A stretch of DNA of 64,000 nt from NCBI GenBank assembly GCA_036250225.1, contig JAPZLL010000072.1:1-64000 (forward strand). The letters run 5' to 3'. A program made the translations under genes and the position numbers. The DNA is from Cercophora sp. LCS_1. Lineage: Eukaryota; Ascomycota; Sordariomycetes; Sordariales; Lasiosphaeriaceae. Under the pieces are notes generated by a model. It saw nothing but the letters and a program-made list of their open reading frames with translations, did no database searches and was not told where the DNA came from. Shown piece by piece: positions 20,119 through 32,237 of this stretch. Positions within the stretch are counted from its first letter, which is position 1. Each line of letters starts with the position of its first letter.

Positions 20119-22108
20119 ATGACCCAAACCGAGAGCTCAACGGGAAGCTTGCCCGCCGAGATCCAGCACAGCGCCTTGCTCCATATCGTTGCCAACTCTC
20201 TGATCTTGGGCCATACCGCCCCGTACCTCTCCTGCTACGACCTCCTCAACCTCGGAGCGACCTCCCGAGCGTTCCGTTACCTTGTCTACCACACGCCCCT
20301 AGTGTTCCGCCGTCTCGATCTCGGAAAGGTCAAGACAGCCCAGTTCGACATCGATGGTATCGATCGGGGTGGAGAGACGTGGCGCAACGCCCAGGTAGAT
20401 GAGAATCTGACCGAGGACGAGTAAGCTCCTAGAGCGATGCCGCAGATTTGGCAAGGACTAACCATTTCATCTCTCGACAGCTTCTACTCCGGCCCCTTGC
20501 GAGGCATCTTCTCCAACCTGCGTCGCGCCGATATCCTGCGAGATGTACAGATCCTATCCCTCGACGGACTCTCGGTCACAGCCGAACTCGTTCACGATAT
20601 TCTCGTCGATCCCACATTCTCGGTGCGCATCATGTCGATCCGGGGTGCAAAGAGTCTGAATGAGCGAAAGCTCCGGGGCGCCTTGCAGTATGCGTGCCGC
20701 GACTCGAGGCCTGAAGGCATGCCCAGGTTGAAGGGACTATACGTGTTTGGAGAAAGAGATTTGGTGCCGGGCGTGCTCCCTGGAAGCAGTGGATCCAGTC
20801 CGGCATCCACACCGTCGAGCGTGGGGTCTTCGTGGAACAACCACAGCCAAAAGGAACTTGAGGAGTCGTACTTTGACGAGCCCGAGGCCTGGTACGTTCG
20901 GCGCGGCGAGCAGTTTCCGAAGAAGCGCATCAGTTCGGAGTGGGCGCATACCCTTGTCGCGTGCGATGGTATCATTGCCTTCGACACAGTCTTGTGCACC
21001 GGTCCGCGACACGTGAACTCAACAGCGTGGGGGACTATCAGCATTGATGCCTTGAACGCTGCAGGCTCGCCGGCCGCCGCGGGTATACCTCACTATGCCG
21101 TGGCCACCCACAGCGTGGATGGATGCGCGTCCTGCGGATCAGCCCCTGAAGGCTGGACGGTTTGGGGCGAAGACGCATCGGTGTCAGACCAGGACCCCTA
21201 CGAAAGGCGAACAAACAGGCGTGGTTCCGCCGAAATTGGGCGGTTTCCGCTCCTCGCGCCTCCTCCCATGCATTCGGCGAATCTCACTGTTGCCATGTGT
21301 CCGAGCGGACAGACGATCAAGACACGACTCTCACAGATGTCAGGAACCAAGCAGGCCAAGGCCCGGTTTATCCCCCGATGCTTCGATTGCCTTCGAGAAC
21401 GATGGTGTGCCGGCTGTAACCGATGGTGGTGTGAAGCATGTTACCTCGGGCCCTGGGCCTCGCGACCGAGCGGCCAGGTGCCGATGAACGCAGGAAACAG
21501 CCCTGTAAGCCACCCTCCTCCCAATGCCAAGATTCACGACGGGCGTTGCGCGGGTAGTTGTGATGCGATTCAACGTGTGGCGGATGACTTGCGCCTGGCT
21601 GCGAGAAGCTAGAGGCCATGATATGCCGCCGCGGGTAGAGTTCAGGGGTGGTGCCGTCTGAGAAAGGCGCAGATGGCTGTTCTCCCGGTTTCTCGCTGCC
21701 CAAACATTGGTGTGATACAATCCGTCGGCATGACTGCCTTGCCCAAGGAGTCCCTCTTGTGCTCCATGCTAACAGTTGATGCCCAGGTTCGAGTGTTCAG
21801 GGACTGCTGGGAATGCGGGATGAACGTAGGTGAAGCATGTCCACTGCCAGGGGATGGATTCGCTAACCCGCTGAAGTGCCGGGATTGCATTGAGCGCACC
21901 CAGCGACGATGTCGTGGATGCGGAGGTGGCTACTGCCTCATCCACAACGAGGGCTCCAGCCCAACCGCGGTACGTTCCCACGAGCTTCCGGATGCAGAAA
22001 TGAAAGCAAGGCTAACACGACATACCTTCTCCGCAGTGTGACTGTACGAACCCCCGACTACCCGTGAACCAGTTTTCCCGAGTTGTATTGCTGACGCGTT
22101 TTGCATAG
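20119..22108 (+). CDS. F-box protein with Cys-rich C-terminus; two alternative 3' ends
   Basis: Exon 1 is 20119-20420. An intron (20421-20480, GTAAGC donor, ACTAAC branch) precedes exon 2 from 20481. Residues about 10-65 form an F-box (LPAEIQHSALLHIVANSL, YDLLNLGATSRAFRYLVYHT), followed by a leucine-rich-like segment (DVQILSLDGLSVTAELVHDI). A Cys block RCFDCLRERWCAGCNRWWC suggests a zinc-binding module. Two endings are possible. Reading on gives a stop at 21612 (477 aa) with a final KIHDGRCAGSCD segment. Splicing from GTAAGC at 21505 to the acceptor ending 21786 (CTAAC branch) adds exon 21787-21969 and, after an intron 21970-22036, exon 22037-22108. That form (526 aa) ends with DCWECGMN, CRDCIERTQRRCRGCGGGYC and HNEGSS, a module common at the C-terminus of fungal F-box proteins. 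The protein is expected to be an SCF substrate adaptor. Which end is used needs transcript data. Confidence 0.8.
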
Positions 22109-23698
22109 GGTGCTCCCGCGGAGGACGCCATGTTCGAGAGTTGTACTGATGGCCACCGTTGGATCTCCGGTCCCTTTTCTTTAGCTCTGAAGCGCCACTC
22201 CACCCCTGCCTTCGCCAACACAACTCCGCTCCCCCTCGATCGGCGCATCGCCCAATGTAACGGTTGCTGCCGAAGAGGAATTCCTTCCATTTTGCATGGC
22301 ATCCCACTCCACTCCTGTCGTCTTCCATTCCTCGCCTCAGCATCAAACCCCTGGCAAAATATTCCTTCACTGCACTCCAAACTACCCTTTGCTGTTACTG
22401 GAGGGCGCGATATCATGAGCTAAAAGGCCGCCTACAATGGCCCGAGTGTCGTTTAAATACTCGAAACACTTTGATGGTTTGATACGGACGTCTTGCGGAG
22501 ACTTGGACCGCCAACATCTGAGTTTTGTGGCCCATTTTCATCACCAGCCCGGACATGTATACCACCCTCCCCTCTGCCGGTTGCCGCGCGTCTCAGCAGC
22601 CGACACCATCACCTACCGTCTTCAGAAGCGTTCCCGATCACGTTATAGCATGCAGGTTCCCTTTTCGGAAAGTTGTTGTACTTCAATGATACCCTTTATT
22701 TAATCCAGGTTGCTTGTGATCCTTCAACATGCTTGCTTGGCAATCGTCAATCGTCCGATACTGGTTTTTACATTTGACTCCGAAGCTATTAATGGGACCC
22801 TGATAAAACACAGTTCTTAATGCTCTGCGGTATAGTTGAGACGGACAGGAGAACGCGCGTCGTCAAACTAGGGCCATGGAGCAATTCACCCCTCTCTTCC
22901 ATTCCGCGCTTCCGTTTTACCCCTTGGGCCTGTTAAGTTAATTGTAGGGGTGAGAAGATTGCCGCAGAGCCCCATTTCCACTCACTAGGCGACGTTGCAA
23001 TGCTCGGCATTATGCCTAATCAACAGCTCTCGATTGGCTCTATACCATACCGTTCCAAGAAGGCCGTTGGGAATTGGGAGGGGTGGGATGGTTCGGTTCG
23101 GCAAAGAAGCACGGGTGGGACATCCGCCGCAGTAAGCAGCCCGGGTGCCTGTGTCCCCCACAACCCGATGCGCCAACCGCCCATTGACGATGACGAATCC
23201 CAAGACATTTGTTTCTGTTCCGTTCACGGCAACGACTCCCCGGTTATATGGCGCTGGTTTGTTTCGTTTTTGAAGCAACCCACGGCGATTTAATTAACTC
23301 CCTTGTCGATTTTCACCAGCGAACGTCACCATAACTGTGTGTACACGCAACCACTTCAGGCTATGAGACGCAGGGCGGGGACCGGGTCTCTCTCTCTCTC
23401 TCTCTGTCGAACGAGCTCGGTTAACGTACAACCACGAAGGCGTTTGTTGTTGCTTTTGTTGATGTATAGCGAGTATGCGGTCGGCGTCGGAGGGCCCGGC
23501 GGTTCGACCCGAAAAGGGGAATTGAAGACGGAAGCATGTAACGTCCGCGTGCCCGTGACGTGTACCGTGGACCAGATTGGAGAGTAGTTTATATCAGGCT
23601 CGATATTGCGATTGTATATATATCGCCGATGCCATGGCTTGGTAAATTTTTGGGGGTTTCTTTTCTTCAGCATCACAACACTGTTGGACTTTTTGAGG
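22109..23698. other. Intergenic, 1.6 kb
   Basis: No gene was recognised. A (CT)n microsatellite lies at 23391-23406. A weak alternative is that the F-box gene extends to about 22423 by a further intron (GTGAAC donor at 22066 to ATAG at 22108), but the added frame has no family features. The right end (23580-23698) is A/T-rich with TATATATA at 23616, a likely core promoter for the dioxygenase gene. Confidence 0.45.
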
Positions 23699-25017
23699 AT
23701 GCATCTCAGCACGTTCCTTACCGGCGCTTTCGCCGCTACCGCCGTCTTGGCTCACCCGGGTCATGATCACGCTGCCGAGTTGGCGGAGCGGGAGGCTGCT
23801 CTCAGCCAGTTCACGTATCGTGATCTCTCGCATTGCGCTGAGAAGATCAGGGCTCGTGGGCTTGAGGCTAGGTCCATTGCTCGGCGTCAGTCGCTGGTGA
23901 CCAAGCTTCAGAAGAGGGCTAACCTCGAGAGTATGTGTTGCTGGATCGGAGTGAGGAGCATGGTGCATGGCTGACGGTGATGATGTAGCTCGTGATCTCG
24001 CCAAACTCCTCAACACCACGCACCACTCGACACAGAACTACACGCTCGAGACACCGGCCAGTGTCCTCTTCGCGTCCAACAACTCGTGTGTTCTCAGTCC
24101 TGAGGTGACTGAGGGCCCTTACTGTTCGTTATCACTTTCCCGATCGTGAAGACCGTAGCAAAGCTGACCCCAACAGATGTTGCCGGCGAATACATCCGCG
24201 AAAACATTGTCGAGAAGCAACCAGGCGTCGACCTGACCCTCGACCTTCAAGTCCTTGACATTCAGACCTGCGAGCCCGTCTCCAACGTCTTCCTCGAGAT
24301 CTGGCGTTAGTTTTTTTTTTCTTCTCTCACCCCCCCCCCCCTTTTGGTATCTCATACTAATCCTTGGCAAAAACAGACTGCAACACAACAGGCGTCTACT
24401 CAGGCGTCGCCGCCGGCGGCAACGGCAACGGCTCCCCCTCCCTCTTCAACGAAACCTTCCTCCGCGGCATCCAAAAGACCGACGCCGACGGCGTCGCCCT
24501 CTTCGAGACCTTATTCCCGGGCCACTACACCGGCCGCGCAACCCACATCCACATCATGGTGCACCAGAACGCGACCGCCCAGCCCAACGGGACGCTGATG
24601 AGCACGACGGCCGCGCACGTCGGACAGGTCTATTTCGACCAGAGTCTGATCTCGGAGGTCGAGGCGCTGCCTGCTTACAAGGCTAACGCCCAGCCCTTGA
24701 CCACCAACGCGCAGGATTTCCTGCTTGCGCAGGGCGCTGCTACTACGGATCCGTTTGTGCACTATGTGTATCTGGGTGATAAGGTTGAGGATGGCTTGCT
24801 GGGATGGATCGCGTTTGGCGTGAATACCACGCTTGCAAGGGCGGTTAGCCCCGGTGCGATTCTGTATAAGGAGGGTGGGAAGGCGGGCGCGGGCCTGGGT
24901 GGTGGTCCTGGTGGTCCTGGCGGACCGGGAGGACCGCCGCCTGGATTCCCCAGTGGGTTTCCCAGCGGATTTCCTAGTGGGTTTCCGGCGCCGCCTCAGA
25001 GGACTAGGGCTCCTTAG
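23699..25017 (+). CDS. Secreted intradiol ring-cleavage dioxygenase, 378 aa
   Basis: Four exons: 23699-23930, 23989-24123, 24177-24305 and 24377-25017, each ending in phase 1 and totalling 379 codons. The first residues MHLSTFLTGAFAATAVLAHP form a signal peptide. The catechol-dioxygenase fold is marked by VLSPEVTEGPYYVAGEYIRE (first iron-ligand Tyr), DLQVLDIQTCEPVSNVFLEI with WHCNTTGVYSG, and FPGHYTGRATHIHIMVH (second Tyr and the two His ligands). This combination is the extracellular, single-domain group of fungal intradiol dioxygenases. They use non-heme Fe(III) to cleave aromatic ortho-diols such as lignin-derived catechols. After the domain, a Gly/Pro tail carries four repeats of the tetrapeptide GFPS or a variant of it. 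The gene stands alone, with no other aromatic-degradation gene next to it. Confidence 0.93.
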
Positions 25018-26257
25018 GTGAGAATTTGAGGGAGTGAGTGGTTACCTAGTGAGCGGTGATGGGTGATGGGTGATGGGTGATGGGTGATGGGTGATGGGTG
25101 ATGGGTGATGGGGAACGGGATGGTGGATGGCGGCAAGGACAGGAGGGCTGTGAAGAAAAGGTAGTGGAGAGAAAGCTTTGCAGGGGCAAACAAACATGCG
25201 GCCATGATGGTGCTGTCAGTTGTGTTTTGATGCGACGACGAGATGGTTCAGACGAAAGAAAAAAAAAACCTTGTGTGCATGTGTGCAGACAAAATGTAGA
25301 TATGGCATTCGCAGAGATACATAAACAAAAATAGTGTGAGCCGCATACATGCGCATGTAAACAGATCGGGCATAATGCAGCCGCCGACGCACCGGGAGTC
25401 GGGACGGACGACGTCAAGCTTTCTTGGGTGTTCCCGGTCGGCGCATCACCGACGAACCAGTGTTCCCCCGCGTCATCTCATGCCGAGAGGCTGAGTAATG
25501 TTGGCAAGTTTCACAGAGGTTCGGATGGTGGAGTCTCCATTGTGCAAAATCGTCAGGCAGAAAAAGGGGAACGAACAATGGCCGTGACTTGACGTCGTTC
25601 AGATAAAATGGAAAAACCGAAACCGAGGTACGGGGCCTCGGATCCGCCGCTGATTGGCAAGAAGGTTCGAGAAGGGAATGCTTGTCAGCGCTTCGCACGT
25701 GGGGCACATCGAATTTTTGTGGGGGAGGCGAAATGATGGGCAAGATTACAATGGAGACGGCGGGCCTGGAGTCAAGTCCGTCGTCACTTTGCAAACGACA
25801 ACGCAGCAGCTTGCACCCTGCCAGACAGCTGACAATTTCCGCCGCGCGTTCAGCGTGACAGAATTGCGTCTTAGTTCTGTCAAAAATCAATTTCCTGCAG
25901 CGATTGAAGAGTTTTTGGGTCGACGACGTCAGTGTCCGGGGCCCTCAAAAAGCCCGATGCCGATGGCGTGCATCAACCGGTGCTTGGCACCCGGGTGGCG
26001 CCGCACACAAAACCCAGGGATCAACACGCCCTGGCTCCTCGCGACCCGGGACTGCCTCGGTTTCGCTCATTGCCATGCCAAGTCGGTATCGGCTAGCGAC
26101 CGTGATGGAGCCGGATCCAGATCTGCCCCGGGGTCTCGGGCTCTTGCCCAGCGGTACAAAAAGGTTGACAGGCCCATCGTCACATCAACCGCTGGTGTTT
26201 TCGCAGATCTCCTCCAGCCAAGACAAAACCAAAGAGTCCTGACGGTCATTCGTTACC
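25018..26257. other. Intergenic, 1.2 kb, promoter of the MFS transporter
   Basis: The left end holds the heptamer tandem repeat (25057-25111), in the 3' region of the dioxygenase gene. No supported gene was found; frames at 25654-26388 and 25414-25890 have no domain resemblance. Confidence 0.45.
25057..25111 (+). repeat. Heptanucleotide tandem repeat, about 8 copies of TGATGGG
   Basis: A perfect run of the 7-base unit begins 40 bases after the dioxygenase stop codon. It is probably within the 3' UTR or just beyond, and is expected to vary in length between isolates. Confidence 0.95.
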
Positions 26258-28010
26258 ATGGCCGAGTCCTCCACATCACCGCGGGATACCGCAACATCCC
26301 TGAACGAAAAGGCGACCACACCAACAACGGCATCGCCATTCGATACCGACGTCGAGAGAGGCACCACGGCGCGATCCGAGGACTTTGATGCCGCTGCCAC
26401 CATTATCGGCTCCGAGCGCGGGTCTTCACGAGAAAAAGACGACAGCTCCTTCTACGCACCCGAGCCCGAGAGGATTAGTGAGGAGAAGGAGGAGGAGGAC
26501 TCCAATGTTGTCGACTGGGATGGGCCAACCGACCCCGAGAATCCGATGAACTGGACCGACAAGAAGAAATGGGCCAACATTGCCGTCCTCTCCATCATGA
26601 CCCTTGTCACGTAAGATCGATCTCTGACTGGGTAGTGTTGATCGGTGTACTAACACCCTCCAGGCCCCTGGGCTCTTCCATGTTCGCCCCCGGTATCCCC
26701 AAGATTCTCATGGAGTTCCACGAGACCTCGTCCACAACCGCCACTTTCCTCCTCTCCGTCTACATCCTTGGCTTTGCCTTTGGGCCCCTTGTCGTTGCGC
26801 CCTTGAGCGAGATCTACGGTCGTTCCCCTCTCTACCATGCCGGCAACGTTCTCTTCGCCATCTTCTCCGTCGGCGCCGCTCTTGCCAACAGCATCGACAT
26901 GCTCATGGCCTTCCGCTTCCTCATGGGCCTCGCGGGTTCCGTACCCATCACGATTGGCAGCGGTAGCATTGCCGACGTCATGCCCGTCGAGAAGCGCGGC
27001 CGCGCCATGGCAGCATGGGCTCTAGGTCCCCTTCTCGGCCCTTGCATCGGTCCCGTGGCTGGCGGTTATCTCATTGCCGACGCTGGGTGGAGATGGGTCT
27101 ACTGGTTAATCGTCATCGTTGCCGGTGTCATCACCGTCATCTCCTTCCTTACCCTCAAGGAAACCTATGCACCCATCATCCTGGAGAGGAAGACAGCCAG
27201 GCTCCGCAAGGAAACCGGCAACCCCAACCTTCGTAGCAAGCTCGCCGGCGAGAAGGCCACCTCCATCGCCGAACAGTTCAAGGTCGCCTCCGTCCGACCC
27301 GCCAAGCTGTTGTTCCTAACCCCGATCGTCACCCTCATGGCCATCTACGTCGCCATCACGTACGGCGTTTTGTATCTCCTCTTCACCACCTTTTCCTTCG
27401 TCTTCCAGCAGTACTACGGCTTCGATGAGGGTGCCAGCGGCACTACCTTCCTCCCGGCCGGCATCGGTATGTTCATTGGTGTTGTCGGGTTCGGCGGCCT
27501 CTCCGATCACATCGTCACCAAGCGCAAGGAAGCCGGTCTCGAGCATCGTCCCGAGGTCCGCATCCCGCCCAAGATGACCATCCCCGCTGGTCTTGCCCTT
27601 CCCGTTGGTCTGTTCATCTACGGGTGGACTGTCGAGAAGCACGTGCACTGGATCGTGCCCATGATTGGTGTTGTCATCTTTTCATGCGGTCTCATGGGTA
27701 TCATGGTATGTTCTCTCCCTCCGTCTCTTAGCCAGCTCGTCGGCGACTAATGCCCATCCAGATGTGTGTACAAAACTACCTCCTCGACGCCTACCCGCAG
27801 TACGCCGCCTCAGTGACTGCCGCCCTTGCCGTTCTCCGATCCCTGGCTGGTGCCCTTCTCCCCCTGGGTGGCCTCGACATGTACGACGCCCTCGGTCTGG
27901 GATGGGGCAACAGTCTGCTAGGATTCATCTCGTTGGCTTTGGTCCCCATTCCTCTGCTCTTCCATGCTTATGGTGAGAGGTTGAGGAAGAGGTTCAATCC
28001 TCAGCTGTGA
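26258..28010 (+). CDS. MFS transporter of the DHA1 drug:H+ antiporter type, 547 aa
   Basis: Exons are 26258-26610, 26664-27705 and 27762-28010, with GTAAGA and GTATGT donors and a CTAAC branch before the first acceptor. An acidic cytoplasmic N-terminus of about 85 residues leads to the fungal DHA1 signature DPENPMNW, then twelve predicted helices. Motif A appears as GPLVVAPLSEIYGRSPLYHAG and RFLMGLAGSVPITIGSGSIAD with the EKRGRAMAAWALGPLLGPCI block (motif C). The central loop (about residues 270-305) carries the ERKTARLRKETGNPNLRSK stretch usual for polyamine/drug exporters, and the last helices include MCVQNYLLDAYPQYAASVTA. Members export toxic compounds, fungicides or polyamines at the plasma membrane. 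The substrate cannot be read from sequence. There is no adjacent biosynthetic gene set, so a general efflux role is more likely than metabolite export. Confidence 0.92.
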
Positions 28011-31000
28011 TTTCCTTTACTGTTCTTTTTCGTTCTCCGCTTCCCCTGTGAGATATCAAAGCATACTACTGTTTTGTCATGCATTTACCTGGCGCTAGCG
28101 GGCATTTTCTTTTATCAGTCATTTTAGAGCGGGACCATAATCATCTATAGAGATACCACATTGCATTGGGGGGTTGGTTCATTACATACATGGGCTTTTA
28201 TATATCTACCTCATGGCATTGGAGGGAGTTTCATTACATTGGCTCGCTGTATATCTATGTTCGATCTGTGTGGGTTTCTTTGCCTCCGTTCTGCCGCAAA
28301 CTGTATAGTCGACGCTACCTGGGGTTTACGGCCTTCACTTCTTCCTACCAAATTTTATTGTGCGGACGGCACGGCCGCGGGAAATCAACACACCTCGAGG
28401 AGATATATGAGTTCATGGATGGGCTTCCCTCCACATGTTAGAGATATTAGATATACACCGGGCTTAGATATAGATATAGAACGGACCGAAGAATAATTGC
28501 ACATATCTTGTTGCCATATATGTCAAGGTTTTGAGTAAGTCCCAGTTGTGTGCTGGTACAACAATTTTTGCTACCAAAGATAATTGAATCGCACCAATGT
28601 CCAAGTTGAGCTCACCACATAACGGTAGAGTGAGTGTTTGGTGTTTACTAGGGAAGTTTAATGGGCGTGGTGTAGTCTTTCCAGACGGCTGGGTCATGAC
28701 ATGCAGAATTAGACAACTTGAACGAGAAGATGCATCTTGTATTCCTGAACAGAGAAAACCAACATGGCGCAGGTTACCAAAGAGGCCTCAGATGTTAGGG
28801 CGCGATATCGAGAGCGATCCCCCAAGGCTTAAGCTATCTGTATTATTCAGGGTGCCGCAGTGTATTTTTGATGCCACCCAGCTTCGTTGCGGAGAGATTC
28901 GAGAAGGGGAAGGTATCTAGGAACTTTTGGTATTTGCAAGGGCGTCCGACCGGTCTAGATTGATCTTTCATGAGCAAACATCGCCGTGTATCGAGATGGT
29001 TGTATTCTCGTTCGTAATGCAATTGCAATATTGACGAAAAGCTAGACGATGATAATCTCCCTTTAATGAATGTGGATAATTACTTTTCATGTTATCACCC
29101 CTGACATTTCCATATGCTTATTCCGACGTCACACAACCTACGTTATTCGTTGAAGGTGGGTGGTGGGTGGATGCAGTGCGACCATCGAAACTCGGGGAAG
29201 CAAAAATTGACCACCATTCACCATTCTCCAGTCTGGGGTTGTCAGGAGGGGGGAGTACTCGCCATTCGTTGAACTTGTGGTGTACAAACTTAGCACAATT
29301 TGCATGAGGCCTCTACATAGAGCCCCACAACTGTGAAATCAAGTCAGCTTGCATTACGTAGCGGCCGCTTCCGACGGCAGGCAAGGCTGTGGTGGCGTCC
29401 CCGCCTTTCGCTGCGGACCCCTGAGTTGAGATGAAAACGCAGCCAAGATCACAGCCAAGACAGCCACAGAAGCCCTTTCTGTGATAGTCAGTTTATCGAG
29501 AGATGAGATGACGCAGGAAACCGGGCAGATGAGGAGGGGCCGGAGGGGCTCTGCTGCATGCGAAAAGGAGTTGTAGAGTCGAGACCCCATCTTGTGGCTG
29601 TTCTGACCCCTCAGCTGATGTTGACATCACTGATGTTGTGTGGTACGGGCACACATATGTAGAATGAAATGTGATATGTGAAAAAAAGAAAGCATGGCTG
29701 ACCCAATGAGGAAGCTGGATGTGTCGATCGCCACCCCGGGTGACTATTGAATGCGGCATATAGGTTCTGGGCGCGGATTTACGCAAGTGCCCGGACCCAC
29801 CGTCCGATGTACAAGTATGTATCGCCTGTATCCGATGGTTTGACGGAGACATTTCCGGAGTTGTTACACTTCACTTGAGCCTCACCGAGGATTGTGATGA
29901 CAGACCTCGGAGGCCCGGTAGGTGTCCGAGCGGGTCAGGCGACGCCCGGATGCTTGGTGACTTCGGTCAAGATGCTGCATTCGGTCTGAGATGGTTGCAT
30001 CAGCCTTGAAGGGTAGTTGTCCCGAAGGCGACGGCTGGAAGGGACCTCCGTCTCTCTCCGAGGGAGCTTCGGCCGAGTCCTTGCCGGGAGCTCGACCTCA
30101 CACTATCGATTTCACATCGCCACCGTCTTGACCTCGATTTTAGAACTAAACCGGATGGCTATTCGAGAAATAGCCCCAAGGCCGAGCCGTAGCTGCGGTT
30201 AACACATTCCCGGCGTGGCCGCGAAGGAAGCTGGTGCTGGAGGATGTGTTGTTGAGGAGGAGGGCTGCAGCCTGCAAAAGCCTGACGCAAGGTCCTGTGC
30301 CATCCCAACAACGTGCAGACGCCATGGCCAAATCTGCCTGCGCGTCCCGACCCGCTACGGTGAAAACCTGGTCGTGGTGACATGATGACATAGGTCTGGC
30401 AGGCACGACCACGACTTTTTCCGGGCACAAGATGCGACTCCCCCACCTCAGGCCAAGCCACAGTCCCTAATGCGTAACGAGTCCGAGAGCTGGATGACAG
30501 ACTAGGCGAGCCACACGGCTGAGCGCATTGGGTGCAACGATGTGGTGGGATCGCGGGCCTGTCACTTGTCAGCTGTCAGTTGTTGCAGGGGCAATTGGCA
30601 GCAAGCGCAGCGCAGGTACGAGATCGACGTACAGATTCCCTCGTTGCTGCACGGAATTGTGTGCGGCTGCGCGGGTGGCAGGCTGTCTCAGCGTGGGTGC
30701 CTGGGCCAGGACGGAGTGATCGCCGGACATCGCAGCAGGCAGGCGGCCGATTGGAAGGCGTGACAGGGAAGCGCATCCCAACTCCCAGCAGCCCGGGGTT
30801 CTCCTCGTGGTGGGGTTGCAGATCCCCCCGGCCCGACCAGGGCTGAAAATGGGAAAGCGCGGCTGGCAGCTTGCCGTCCTGCAACGACAGACGTCCACTT
30901 CGCCCAACGTCCAAATTGCCTGCAGCTGCACCCAGCGGAGAGAAGGTTGCATCCCACCACTTTGCGCCCGAGCAAGCGCTCTAGTCCGTCCCTTCCAGGT

Positions 31001-32237
31001 CCTCAATCGCGGAGCCACACGCCCGAAGCACACGGAGGTGGAGGACTTGCTCGAATCCGGATCCGCACAGCCCATCCATCATTTGCTCGCTCGCCATCAC
31101 ACGCCCGACCGGACGCTGACCAACGGTTTTGCTGCAACGCGCTGCAACGCTCCAATAGTTCGTGGGAAAAGCATGGCGGCTAATACTACTCTGGCACACA
31201 TCAGCTGCGCCGCGGCGATCTTGGCCCCCGAGAACACCACGATCGCGTCTTGACCATGCTGCTATCGACGCCTTCCTTCGCGGGGGCGGGGTGACTCAGC
31301 GCCAATTGGCCGATCTCCGGTCCGGCGCTCGTGGGCTCCATCGTCGCCGGAATTGCACGTTGGCGCGGGAGCCGACGACAAAAATAACAAAACTAGCAGG
31401 AGACACAGATGTTTATCACGCTGCGTCGTCGATCACGGTTGGCTGCAGTCGACTGTCCATATCCGGCCGTCGATGCCAGACTGAGCGCTTATTGATCCGG
31501 GCTGTCGGGTCGCCGGGGTTGCAGTATCGAAACGGCGCCTGCACGGTCCCGCGCCGTGTGTCTTAGGCAGGATCTCCAAACTGTCTCCCTCACTGCTCTG
31601 TCGCTCGACGACTGCCGATTATGTGGAGCGCAGTCCGGAGGTGTCCGCTGCAACCCCCGCAACAAGGCTGCTCTAGCAAGTCGCGGCGATGCTGTGCACC
31701 GATGCTACTCGCTAGTTCACCGCTCCCCTGACAGTTCGCGCTCTGCACCGGGCGTCCGTGGAGCTAGCAGAGGGGGCTCGGTGCCTTGCTGCTACCCTTC
31801 GAGCCAGCCACATCGCATCCTCGACGCTCGACGTTACCTGATCCAGTCACGCCGACCGTTGCGTGCCATGCCCATGACCCCGGTGGTACGTGGATAGGCA
31901 CGCGCCCAGAGCGCCGAGTCTGGATCTGGCAAGGTTCGCTTCAATACTACCCAAGGGCTGGGTGCGGGTCTCAGCCCAAGTGTGCCGAGCTCGCATCCGA
32001 CAAAATTCCTGGGTCCTAACGCGGGGTGGCAGTGGTTGACCGGCGGTGTTGGATGCCGTGCCCCATTCTTAGACGCCGGCCGGTGCCTGCCTAATATCGG
32101 CGAGGAGGGAGCCGCTTCCGCGTAGCAGTAGAAAAGGAGAAGCATGTCCTGTCACTCGGTACTGATGGCCACCGTCGCTCGATACATACTGCCCTATCAT
32201 TGGAGCTCCACTCGTTGTCTCTCTCTCCAACATCACC
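28011..32237. other. Gene desert, 4.2 kb
   Basis: This is the longest stretch without a supportable gene. 28011-29350 is A/T-rich with short stop-riddled frames and an imperfect 53-base tandem repeat (28163-28258), looking like decayed sequence. 29400-31900 is GC-rich with many overlapping frames on both strands (for example 30569-31075 minus) but no motif, signal or intron structure that I can support. No tRNA- or 5S-like sequence was found by eye. The final 400 bases serve as promoter for the peptidase gene at 32238. Confidence 0.5.
28163..28258 (+). repeat. Imperfect 53-base tandem duplication
   Basis: Two units begin GCATTGG (28163 and 28216) and share TTCATTACAT and TATATCTA elements in the same order with substitutions and small gaps. 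It lies in the A/T-rich spacer after the MFS gene and is probably an old slippage product. Confidence 0.55.

Noticed and set aside
25055..25115. The GATGGGT repeat as a CRISPR or telomere-like array.
   Set aside because: It is a plain uninterrupted heptamer microsatellite without spacers and does not match TTAGGG repeats.
29905..29990. tRNA-like string (GGTGTCCGAGCGGGTCAGGCGACG) resembling a tRNA-Leu/Ser D-arm.
   Set aside because: No matching acceptor stem, anticodon arm or TTCRANN T-loop at the right distance.
30569..31075. A 168-codon minus-strand frame in the GC-rich spacer.
   Set aside because: Overlaps equally long frames on other strands, has no domain or splice structure, and its composition is explained by high GC.
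22133..32177. Short identities between spacers: TTCGAGAGTTGTACT at about 28 and 22133, and GTACTGATGGCCACCGT at 22143 and 32159.
   Set aside because: Matches of 15-17 bases in a 64-kb window are near chance expectation and do not extend.
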